Assembly: GCA_028678715.1 (NCBI GenBank) | Contig: JAJRCY010000073.1 | Coordinates: 1 to 5,470 of the forward strand | Length of the DNA stretch: 5,470 bases | From: Methanomicrobiales archaeon | GTDB taxonomy: Archaea > Halobacteriota > Methanomicrobia > Methanomicrobiales > JACTUA01 | Reading direction: 5' to 3' | Shown: positions 1-4,808 of the stretch, piece by piece | Layout of the letters: each line of letters starts with the position of its first letter | Position numbering within the stretch: the first letter of the stretch is position 1 | The notes under the pieces: model-generated | What the model saw: only the letters and a program-made list of their open reading frames with translations | What the model was told of the DNA's origin: nothing | The model's database searches: none | Program-made: the position numbers and the translations under genes

Positions 1-61
1 CGCAGAGGCAGGACAGGATAAGCAGGAGCAGGCCCAAAATCACAAACGGGGTCTTTGCCAT
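1..61 (-). CDS. N-terminus of a probable secreted or lipoprotein (partial)
   Basis: Reading leftward from an ATG at 61-59, the first 20 codons give MAKTPFVILGLLLLILSCLC before the window ends. A basic residue (K3) followed by an uninterrupted hydrophobic stretch (about residues 6-17) and then Cys18 looks like a signal peptide. I-L-S-C at 15-18 resembles a lipobox, although Leu at -2 is not typical. An in-frame TGA three codons upstream (70-68) makes this ATG the earliest one available. The mature protein lies outside the window, so its function cannot be read. It could instead be an N-terminal membrane anchor. It is on the same strand as the operon ending at 431 but is separated from it by about 370 bases and a terminator-like T-tract. 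Confidence 0.55.
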   Translation of the reverse strand, partial: MAKTPFVILGLLLLILSCLC

Positions 62-83
62 GAGCCATCACTCTTTTCCGTGC

Positions 84-93
84 GGGATATAGA
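84..93 (-). promoter_or_regulatory. TATA-like box for the partial exported-protein gene
   Basis: On the minus strand this reads TCTATATCCC, centred about 28 bases before the ATG at 61. That is the usual archaeal TATA-to-start distance for a transcript with almost no leader. Identified by position and base composition only. Confidence 0.4.
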
Positions 94-412
94 TTGCGGA
101 ATGGAATGCACCTGAAGGAGCATCACTGCCCGTGGAAGCCCACCCATGAGAGCACCGGGCAATCCGGCAATGCACGAACCCGATCGCCACCCCGTGCGAC
201 GGCTCGTGGTGCCCGTGTTCTTCCTGTGATCCCTTCCTTAGCGAAAGATTGGCATTTTCCTTCTAACCCACTTCTGTAGTTCATGGGGAACACGATGGAT
301 CCGACTATCCTCACGGGGGTGATCGAACGGGATGCCCTCCTCGCGATTGTTATTGAATTCGAGACCACGACACAAAGACAGGGAGTTTCAGTGAGGAACA
401 GACGGACCGTCG

Positions 413-418
413 AAAAAA
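413..418 (-). terminator. Oligo-T terminator of the COG1751/membrane-protein operon
   Basis: The plus strand has six A residues, so the minus-strand transcript reads TTTTTT starting 12 bases after the TGA stop at 433-431. A run of U shortly after a stop codon is the usual archaeal intrinsic termination signal and needs no strong hairpin. The only nearby pairing upstream is a weak GGG/CCC. Confidence 0.5.
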
Positions 419-430
419 GGGAGTCCCCGG

Positions 431-1264
431 TCAGTACCGGTACCACCGCCCCTTGGAGTCGAACTCCCCCTGCGAGGGAGTTGCCGCGGCAGCTGCCCCA
501 TGCCGCCGGAAGAAGCAGGCCCGGTAAGCGACGACGAAGGTGCCGCAGCAGGTGAGGAGGAGAAATGTCATGGCGGCAGTGATCCAGATTCCCCCGGCAC
601 CGACAAGGCCGGTCAGGTCCGCAGGGGTGAGTGCCGCAAGCTCGGTCGCGTTCATCCGGGTAAGGGGTGCCAGCTGCTCCTCCAGGAGGATGCTCCAGGC
701 CAGGAGGGTCATGATCAGGGCCCCGAAGAGGATCGCCAGGTTCACGAGAAAGAAGAGAAGGGTGGCCAGGGTATGCTGGAGGGTGAACTCGATGCTCCTC
801 CGGATGGAGTCCAGCACCTTCCGGTCATCCAGCACGGCGGCAGCGTCGGTGAAGTAGGTGAAGAAGGCAAACGGGACGAGCACCCCGGGGACCACCAGGC
901 TTGCTGCCGCCATGGCCCCGCCTGAGAGCAGGCTTACCGGAATCATGGCAAGGAACAGGGTCAGGAGGGCTGCTGCCAGGACAACGGCCAGGGGGAGGAG
1001 CACCCGGAAATAGCCGTGCCGGGCAGAGGCAAGGAATGCCGCGAGCCTGCCGTCTCCCGTTTTGATGGCTCCCAGGCTCCCGGCAAGGAAGAAAGGGAGG
1101 ATGACCAGCTGCAGGATCGCGGCCCGTCCTGCGAAAAACCCCCCGACGTAGTACTGGAGAAGGATCTCGGTGACTCCGATGGTGCCCGTGGCCAGGCCCG
1201 TGAGCCAGATGACAGGCATGGCCCTGAGGAGGCCCAGGGCCTCCCGGAGGGATGCGAGTACCAT
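431..1264 (-). CDS. Six-pass integral membrane protein of unknown function
   Basis: The 277-residue product is strongly hydrophobic. Probable membrane segments lie at about residues 16-36, 50-66, 88-112, 117-137, 165-192 and 220-248. A charged loop (about 140-160, with DDRKVLDSIRRSIEF) precedes segment five. This architecture resembles the loosely defined archaeal membrane families annotated as domains of unknown function (DUF4013-like), but I cannot assign a family from sequence alone. The tail after the last segment has RRHG, a short Ala run and a polar, aromatic end QGEFDSKGRWYRY, whose charge suggests it faces the cytoplasm. The ATG at 1264 is four bases after the stop of the COG1751-like gene, so the two are almost certainly co-transcribed. 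A GGGTG about a dozen bases upstream, inside the end of that gene, could serve as ribosome site. No catalytic motif or substrate can be inferred. Confidence 0.88.
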   Translation of the reverse strand: MVLASLREALGLLRAMPVIWLTGLATGTIGVTEILLQYYVGGFFAGRAAILQLVILPFFLAGSLGAIKTGDGRLAAFLASARHGYFRVLLPLAVVLAAALLTLFLAMIPVSLLSGGAMAAASLVVPGVLVPFAFFTYFTDAAAVLDDRKVLDSIRRSIEFTLQHTLATLLFFLVNLAILFGALIMTLLAWSILLEEQLAPLTRMNATELAALTPADLTGLVGAGGIWITAAMTFLLLTCCGTFVVAYRACFFRRHGAAAAATPSQGEFDSKGRWYRY

Positions 1265-1268
1265 GCGG

Positions 1269-1859
1269 TTACCGCACCCGGGGCATGGCCACGATCTCCC
1301 TCACCTGCAGGTCAAAGAAGGATGCCGTGTGGGCGGGCCGGATCACGCAGACGGTATCGGCTCCGCTGATGGTGCCCCCTGCGGCCACCACCTCCTCCGT
1401 CACGCCGACCGCACCCTGGTCGGCGGCGATGAGCGTGCACTCCACGGCCACCTTCAGGCCCACGGCGACGACCCGCCGGAGGGCCTCGGCGATGGCCTCG
1501 GTCCGGGACCCGCCGCCTACCTTCTGCGAGCGGGAGAGGGCCCGCTCCAAGCCCGAGAGGGCATGGGTCCCGGTCACGATGCGGGCACCCTTCTCCCGGA
1601 GCCTCTTCGCTGCATCGGGCGAGAACTCCCAGACCCCCGGCGACGAGAAGCCCACGACATGGGTCACCACCACCAGCTCAAGATCGGTCCCCTCCATCGC
1701 CTCCAGGAACCGCAGCGCCGTGGCGCCGGTGGTGCTCGCGACGACGATGCGGTGCAGATTCAATTCCTGTGCCCGCCGGACGGCCATCCGGGCCGCGTCC
1801 GCGGTGTTCTCCTCACCGGGACGGTGGAAATAGAAGATCTCCTTCCTGGTGAACGCCAT
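1269..1859 (-). CDS. Pyruvate-kinase C-terminal-domain-like protein (COG1751 type)
   Basis: The 196-residue soluble protein has an alternating alpha/beta pattern. IVVASTTGATALRF at about 38-51 matches the Thr/Ser-Gly turn by which the C-terminal domain of pyruvate kinase binds a phosphate group. It is followed by strands LELVVVTHVVGF (60-71), GARIVTGTHAL (91-101) and DTVCVIRP (168-175), and by a Gly-rich segment (KVGGGSRTE, 113-121). The stand-alone form without a kinase barrel is the archaeal/bacterial family known as COG1751, whose role is not established. Binding of a phosphorylated small ligand is inference from the fold. The ATG at 1859 is preferred. A GTG at 1865 in the same frame adds two residues (M-I). 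No ribosome site is visible, and a TATA-like box about 29 bases upstream suggests a leaderless message. It is the first gene of an operon with the membrane protein and is divergent from the GTPase gene. Confidence 0.88.
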   Translation of the reverse strand: MAFTRKEIFYFHRPGEENTADAARMAVRRAQELNLHRIVVASTTGATALRFLEAMEGTDLELVVVTHVVGFSSPGVWEFSPDAAKRLREKGARIVTGTHALSGLERALSRSQKVGGGSRTEAIAEALRRVVAVGLKVAVECTLIAADQGAVGVTEEVVAAGGTISGADTVCVIRPAHTASFFDLQVREIVAMPRVR

Positions 1860-1865
1860 GATCAC

Positions 1866-1875
1866 AATTTAATAG
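1866..1875 (+). promoter_or_regulatory. TATA-like box for the GTPase gene
   Basis: AATTTAATAG is centred about 32 bases before the ATG at 1902, which predicts a start site near 1896 and a leader of only a few bases. It sits between the minus-strand TATA-like box and the minus-strand start, so the two promoters are interlocked. Confidence 0.5.
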
Positions 1876-1884
1876 GGTCCATTC

Positions 1885-1892
1885 ATTTAAAT
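1885..1892 (-). promoter_or_regulatory. TATA-like box for the COG1751 operon
   Basis: ATTTAAAT is its own reverse complement and is centred 26-30 bases before the minus-strand starts at 1865/1859, which fits a leaderless archaeal transcript. Its centre is only 13 bases before the plus-strand ATG at 1902, too close to serve the GTPase gene. Confidence 0.5.
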
Positions 1893-1901
1893 GGAAGTGG
1901 T

Positions 1902-3071
1902 ATGATCACGCTTGCACTGGCCGGGAAGCCCAACTGCGGGAAATCCACCTTCTTCAAGGCGGCGACCCTGGCGAACGTGGAGATCGCCAACTACCCCTTC
2001 ACCACCATCGACGCCAACCACGGCGTGGCCTACGTGCGCAAACCCTGCGCCTGCCGGAGCCTGGGAATCACCTGCGCCGCCTGCGTGGACGGGGTACGGT
2101 TCATCCCCGTGGGCCTCATCGACGTGGCCGGCCTCGTACCGGATGCCTACAAGGGGCGAGGTCTCGGCAACCAGTTCCTGGACCACCTCCGGGAGGCGGA
2201 TGCCATCATCCACGTCGTGGATGCCAGTGGTGGCACCGACAGCGAGGGCAATCCCGTGGGGACCGGCACCCACGATCCTAGGGAGGATATCCGGTTCCTG
2301 CCCGTGGAGATGACGATGTGGCTGTACGGGATCCTGCAGAAGCACTGGTCCAAGCTCCAGCGGCAGGCCCAGACCCGGGCGTTCTCCCTGGATACGGCCC
2401 TCGCCGATCTCCTGGCCGGTCTGGGCATCACCCGGGAGATTATCCACCAGGTGGATCTGGAGCTGGGGATCGATCTCTCGCGGGCGTCGGAAGAGGAGCT
2501 GATCCGGTTCTGCGGCCGGCTCCTCGCCCTCGCAAAACCGCTCTATCCCGTCGGGAACAAGGCAGACGAGGCGCCGGCAGAGCGGGTAGGGGAGCTCCGG
2601 GCCATGGGTGTCCCCCTGGCCACCGCTGCGGGTGAACTGGCCCTGCGGAACGCGACAGCCCATGGCATCATCCGGTACGTGCCCGGGGACCGGTCCTTCA
2701 CGGTCCTGAAACCGGAATCCCTCACCGGGGCCCAGAAGACCGGCCTCGCCCGGATCCAGGAGGTGATGGGGAAGTTCGGGGGGACCGGTGTCCCCCAGAT
2801 GCTGAACCAGGTGGTCTTCCAGGGGCTGGACCAGATCGTGGTCTATCCCGTGGAGGACGAGCACAAGTACTGCGACAGCCAGGGAAGGGTGCTCCCCGAT
2901 GCGTTCCTGATGAAGCGGGGCGCGACACCGAAGGACCTGGCATTCCGTGTCCACACCGACATTGGCCAGGGGTTCCTGTATGCCGTGGATGCCCGGAAGA
3001 AGATGCGGATCCGGGAGAACCACCCGCTGCAGGACGGGGATATCATCAAGATCGTTTCCACGCGGAAATAG
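1902..3071 (+). CDS. ychF: Archaeal YchF/OLA1-subfamily translation-associated GTPase with TGS domain
   Basis: The 389-residue product is a P-loop NTPase of the Obg/YchF group, thought to act with the ribosome in translation or stress control. The P-loop is GKPNCGKST at 8-16. The G2 region is YPFTTIDANHG (31-41) and G3 is DVAGLVP (74-80). After DVAG a hydrophobic residue stands where other GTPases carry the catalytic Gln, as in the HAS-NTPase group. G4 is NKAD at 219-222, the guanine-specific form, whereas bacterial YchF has an altered G4 and prefers ATP; GTP use is therefore expected. A helical insert (about 140-215) lies between G3 and G4. The C-terminal TGS domain spans about 310-389. Four cysteines (49, 51, 58, 61; CxC-x6-CxxC) lie between G2 and G3. 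The length fits the archaeal family. The open frame extends further upstream, but that part is antisense to the COG1751 gene, and homology begins at MITLALAGKP. An ATG at 1891 is out of frame and stops after four codons. The symbol denotes the subfamily, not proven orthology to bacterial ychF. Confidence 0.95.
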   Translation: MITLALAGKPNCGKSTFFKAATLANVEIANYPFTTIDANHGVAYVRKPCACRSLGITCAACVDGVRFIPVGLIDVAGLVPDAYKGRGLGNQFLDHLREADAIIHVVDASGGTDSEGNPVGTGTHDPREDIRFLPVEMTMWLYGILQKHWSKLQRQAQTRAFSLDTALADLLAGLGITREIIHQVDLELGIDLSRASEEELIRFCGRLLALAKPLYPVGNKADEAPAERVGELRAMGVPLATAAGELALRNATAHGIIRYVPGDRSFTVLKPESLTGAQKTGLARIQEVMGKFGGTGVPQMLNQVVFQGLDQIVVYPVEDEHKYCDSQGRVLPDAFLMKRGATPKDLAFRVHTDIGQGFLYAVDARKKMRIRENHPLQDGDIIKIVSTRK

Positions 3072-3118
3072 GGATAAAAGGCGGATCCGGGTCTGCTGCG
3101 GGGCTGACCTTTCCAGCA

Positions 3119-3128
3119 ACTATTTAAC
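3119..3128 (+). promoter_or_regulatory. TATA-like box for the small helical-protein gene
   Basis: ACTATTTAAC is centred about 30 bases before the ATG at 3154 and stands out in GC-rich surroundings. It predicts initiation a few bases before the ATG, so a nearly leaderless message. This matches the absence of a ribosome site there. Confidence 0.5.
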
Positions 3129-3153
3129 CCGCAGGGCATAACTTCTGATCACG

Positions 3154-3474
3154 ATGGCGGGAGAGATCTACCAGGCCCAGGTGATCCGCAACTTCTTTGA
3201 CACGATCACCGGGCCGGACCGGAACCTGACGCGCATCTACATGTGCGTGGTAAGCCTCGCCAAACTCCGTCTTGAGCCGCCGGAGAAGATGGCCGCTCTC
3301 ATGGAGCAGCTCCGGAAGAGCAGGGAGAAACGGGAACTCTCTGTGGATCTCCTGGACTATGTCTGTTCCGCCGCGGTGGAGCTGGAGATGACCTCGGTCC
3401 AGACCGCCTTCGGGGTCACGGATATCCGGAAGGCGACCCAGGACTTTGACCGGGTCAGCATCGACTCCCTCTGA
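3154..3474 (+). CDS. Small helical protein of unknown function, 106 residues
   Basis: This is a soluble protein with regular coding bias and a clear start (ATG GCG GGA). It is predicted mostly helical: residues 5-17, 27-38, a charged amphipathic stretch PPEKMAALMEQLRKSREKRE at 42-61, LSVDLLDYVCSAAVELE at 62-78, and a shorter pair around 80-100. The segment TSVQTAFGVTDIRKATQDF (80-98) could be read as a small helix-turn-helix, but the match is weak. There is no signal peptide, membrane segment, metal-binding cluster or enzymatic motif. I do not recognise the family. The gap of 82 bases after the GTPase gene and its own TATA-like box suggest separate transcription. An oligo-T run lies about 36 bases after the stop, and the gene is convergent with the one ending at 3845. 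Confidence 0.8.
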   Translation: MAGEIYQAQVIRNFFDTITGPDRNLTRIYMCVVSLAKLRLEPPEKMAALMEQLRKSREKRELSVDLLDYVCSAAVELEMTSVQTAFGVTDIRKATQDFDRVSIDSL

Positions 3475-3509
3475 GCTCAAGCAGCCGACGTTGACTATCG
3501 CGTATCATC

Positions 3510-3514
3510 TTTTT
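3510..3514 (+). terminator. Oligo-T terminator candidate after the small helical-protein gene
   Basis: Five T residues within CATCTTTTTCC lie about 36 bases after the TGA at 3472-3474, as expected for an archaeal U-tract terminator. The tract sits in a part of the left repeat arm that has no counterpart in the right arm. Confidence 0.4.
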
Positions 3515-3688
3515 CCTGAATACTGTACGTACGACTGGGACGCTCCAGGGGGGGGAGCCGTACTGCCCCCCGCCGCGTGGGTGCCCCATCATGAGGATGG
3601 GATGATCCATCCTGTTAGGGAATGTGAGGATGGGATTTTCTGAGACACCGAGGATCACCCCATCCTCCCCGGGGGATGCCCACGCGGC

Positions 3689-3703
3689 GGGGGCGGAGCC
3701 CCC
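3689..3703. repeat. GC-rich hairpin GGGGGC-GGA-GCCCCC, first copy
   Basis: GGGGGCGGAGCCCCC folds into a perfect six-pair stem with a GGA loop. It lies inside the right arm of the long inverted repeat, next to GCGGC, and is repeated in the same orientation at 3784-3798. In the left arm the matching place (3548-3571) has a longer G8...C6 version. Confidence 0.7.
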
Positions 3704-3783
3704 AAGAGCGTACCAGTTGTATGAATAGTCAAGAGTAACTGCTCTTCGAACGACAATCCAATGAAACCTCAGGCTCCGGCGGC

Positions 3784-3798
3784 GGGGGCGGAGTCCCC
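3784..3798. repeat. GC-rich hairpin, second direct copy outside the element
   Basis: GGGGGCGGAGTCCCC preserves the stem of the copy at 3689-3703; the single C-to-T change turns one G-C pair into G-U. Flanking bases are also shared: GGCGGGGGCGGAG begins both, and GAG follows both after a short spacer. It lies about 50 bases downstream, in the plus-strand sense, of the 3845 stop, and may help end minus-strand transcripts, though no U-run follows. Confidence 0.6.
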
Positions 3799-3844
3799 GG
3801 GAGAGTCCACCGGTCCTGGATAAGAGTGCGTGTGATGTGAGCTG

Positions 3845-4306
3845 TTACCGCTGGCTCTTCCGGATCGCGCCGATCAGCTGCAGCACATACCTCTCCTGCT
3901 CCTCCAGCGCCTGACTGTCATCAGGGGATGCGAGGAGGCCGGCCGCATAGACTAGGATCAGGGCATTGGCCACCTGCAGCTGGGGGGCATCCGGAACGTC
4001 GGTATCCTCCGGGCTGAGGGCCAGCAGGGGCACCTCATCGCGGGAGAAGGCCTCGGTGAGGGGCTGGTTGTAGGATGCCTCCACCAGGTGCTGTGCCCGT
4101 TCGCGGATGATCCGGAGTGCCCGGGCCAGGAGCGGCGGTATGGTCGCCGCATGGCGGAACGCGTGATCGCACCGCTGGACCGCCTCGTCATACAGGCCCA
4201 TCTTGAAGGAGAGGAAGACAAATGCCGTCTGGTGACCGGCCTCCCGCCCGATGCCCGAGAGGAGGGGCTGCACCCGTTCCACATATCCGATCAGGAACTT
4301 ATCCAT
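3845..4306 (-). CDS. Soluble helical protein of unknown function, 153 residues
   Basis: The predicted protein is mostly alpha-helical. MGLYDEAVQRCDHAFRHA (36-53) has the spacing of a TPR-like helix. It is followed by IPPLLARALRIIRERAQHLVEASYNQ (56-81), an acidic linker LSPEDTDVPDAPQ (97-109), a hydrophobic helix LQVANALILVYAAGLLA (110-126), and a charged C-terminal helix ending in RKSQR. The hydrophobic helix might be buried or membrane-contacting; there is no signal peptide. I do not recognise the family. The ATG at 4306 was chosen because GGGTGGTAGGG sits directly upstream. A GTG at 4333 in the same frame would add nine residues and abut the TGA of the preceding gene. Close spacing (27 bases) on the same strand implies co-transcription with the four-pass membrane protein, perhaps as a partner on its cytoplasmic side. 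That pairing is inference. Confidence 0.78.
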   Translation of the reverse strand: MDKFLIGYVERVQPLLSGIGREAGHQTAFVFLSFKMGLYDEAVQRCDHAFRHAATIPPLLARALRIIRERAQHLVEASYNQPLTEAFSRDEVPLLALSPEDTDVPDAPQLQVANALILVYAAGLLASPDDSQALEEQERYVLQLIGAIRKSQR

Positions 4307-4333
4307 CCCTACCACCCTTGCTCCACATACCAC

Positions 4334-4672
4334 TCACTGGTACCAGAGGCCGAACCGCACCGCCAGGATCGCGAGACTCACGGCAAAGATCGCCTGCCAC
4401 AGAAAGATCAGGCCGTTCTCGGGAAAGATGACGAACATGTACAGGCTGATAAAGGGGACGCAGATCGAGACGATGTCCTTGCGGGATGAGCGTATCGCGA
4501 GGATGGCGAGGACGAAGGACGCCACCACGCACCCGAGCATCCCCGGAGTCAGGCTGCCGATGAGGGGCACGGGGGCTGCGAGCTCCAGGGCAAGGCCGGC
4601 GCCTGCAATGGCAGGCACGAGCAGCCAGAGGGGGCGCCCGCGGGCAGGGTTCTCGCCGGCAGTGTCGCTCAT
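4334..4672 (-). CDS. Four-pass small membrane protein of unknown function, 112 residues
   Basis: After a short polar N-terminus (MSDTAGENPARGRP), four hydrophobic segments follow at about residues 15-32, 44-61, 66-83 and 87-107, joined by very short loops (RSSRKD at 61-66, FPENG at 83-87). The basic RSSRK loop and an N-terminus with Arg11 and Arg13 would place both on the cytoplasmic side. No transporter, enzyme or channel motif is recognisable. Two adjacent ATGs (4675 and 4672) can start it. Earlier in-frame codons were rejected because they run through the divergent promoter region and are not hydrophobic or conserved-looking. A TATA-like box about 30 bases upstream supports starting here. 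It is the first gene of a two-gene unit and is divergent from the winged-helix/FHA regulator. Confidence 0.8.
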   Translation of the reverse strand: MSDTAGENPARGRPLWLLVPAIAGAGLALELAAPVPLIGSLTPGMLGCVVASFVLAILAIRSSRKDIVSICVPFISLYMFVIFPENGLIFLWQAIFAVSLAILAVRFGLWYQ

Positions 4673-4702
4673 CATCGTTCCCACAGCTATTGGGAAGGGG
4701 AA

Positions 4703-4712
4703 GGATAAATCC
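4703..4712 (-). promoter_or_regulatory. TATA-like box overlapping a GGAT/ATCC palindrome
   Basis: The minus strand reads GGATTTATCC, centred about 32-35 bases before the ATGs at 4675/4672, in promoter position for the membrane-protein unit. The same ten bases are an inverted repeat (GGAT-AA-ATCC on the plus strand), so a protein bound here would cover the promoter. Confidence 0.45.
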
Positions 4713-4734
4713 TCCCCAGCAGGCCCCGGGACGC

Positions 4735-4750
4735 GGGATCTTCTTATCCC
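4735..4750. promoter_or_regulatory. Candidate operator GGGAT-N6-ATCCC
   Basis: GGGATCTTCTTATCCC is a perfect five-base inverted repeat with a six-base spacer in the divergent gap. It shares the GGAT/ATCC half-site with the palindrome at 4703-4712. Binding by the adjacent winged-helix protein is plausible from position only. Confidence 0.35.
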
Positions 4751-4758
4751 TCCTCCGC

Positions 4759-4767
4759 CCATATACC
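4759..4767 (+). promoter_or_regulatory. TATA-like box for the winged-helix/FHA regulator
   Basis: CCATATACC lies about 45 bases before the ATG at 4809. This predicts a start near 4790 and a short leader that would just contain the AGGAG ribosome site at 4801-4805, unlike the leaderless genes elsewhere in the window. Confidence 0.4.
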
Positions 4768-4808
4768 GGGTGAGGCACGGTTTGAGCGGCAGGGAAGGGA
4801 AGGAGACC

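Larger units (their letters stand above)
62..430. other. Intergenic stretch without a convincing gene
   Basis: This is about 370 bases between the 3' end of the membrane-protein gene and the start of the partial exported-protein gene. Open frames exist here on both strands, but they lack good ribosome sites, recognisable motifs and consistent third-position bias, and the longest runs into the antisense of the membrane-protein gene. The visible structure is an imperfect inverted repeat at 188-211: CACC-CG-GC pairs with GC-CG-GGTG around a GACG loop, giving 8 pairs with two mismatches. There is also a short palindrome GACGGACCGTC at 401-411 beside the T-tract, and the TATA-like box at 84-93. 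The stretch is more AT-rich than the flanking genes. It may contain a decayed gene, but I cannot show it. Confidence 0.5.
3491..3732. repeat. Imperfect long inverted-repeat element, about 242 bases, MITE-like or structured RNA
   Basis: The two ends are exact inverted copies: TTGACTAT at 3491-3498 and ATAGTCAA at 3725-3732. Moving inward, CTGGGACGCTC (3535-3545) matches the complement of GAGCGTACCAG (3706-3716) with one mismatch. CCCCCGCCGCGTGGG at 3567-3581 is an exact 15-base inverted match to 3679-3693. GAGGATGGGATGATCC at 3593-3608 matches the complement of GGATCACCCCATCCTC at 3652-3667 with one mismatch. The left arm is longer, holding about 25 extra bases including the T-tract. The centre (about 3609-3651) has no gene. 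No clear target-site duplication flanks the ends, and no transposase is present. It could be a non-autonomous insertion remnant, a bidirectional terminator between convergent genes, or a structured RNA. The open frames inside it are by-products of the repeat. Confidence 0.7.

Noticed and set aside
123..446. Minus-strand open frame of 107 codons across the intergenic stretch
   Set aside because: It overlaps the stop region of the membrane-protein gene and crosses the terminator. Its Arg/Ala-rich end looks like a shadow frame, and no motif is recognisable.
460..478. tRNA T-arm-like sequence (minus strand GGGGAGTTCGACTCC)
   Set aside because: It is the codons for G-E-F-D-S at the end of the membrane protein. 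No acceptor, D or anticodon arms are present around it.
283..555. Plus-strand open frame of 90 codons beginning MGNTMDPTILTG
   Set aside because: The first half looks protein-like, but the second half (431-555) is antisense to the membrane-protein gene and becomes Arg-rich low-complexity sequence. There is no clear ribosome site and codon bias fades after about 30 codons. At most a decayed fragment.
1170..1901. Upstream in-frame extension of the GTPase
   Set aside because: It is antisense to the COG1751 gene, has His/Arg/Gly-rich low-complexity content, and family homology begins at MITLALAGKP.
1887..3119. Long minus-strand open frame of 410 codons opposite the GTPase
   Set aside because: It is a mirror frame caused by the high GC content of the GTPase gene. 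The plus-strand product has complete GTPase motifs, and the mirror product is Gly/Pro/His-rich with none.
3446..3658. Short open frames on both strands inside the inverted-repeat element
   Set aside because: They are by-products of the G/C-rich repeats, with no start context or recognisable motif.
3491..3798. CRISPR array
   Set aside because: The repeats are mainly inverted, unequal in length and not separated by regular spacers, and no cas gene is nearby.
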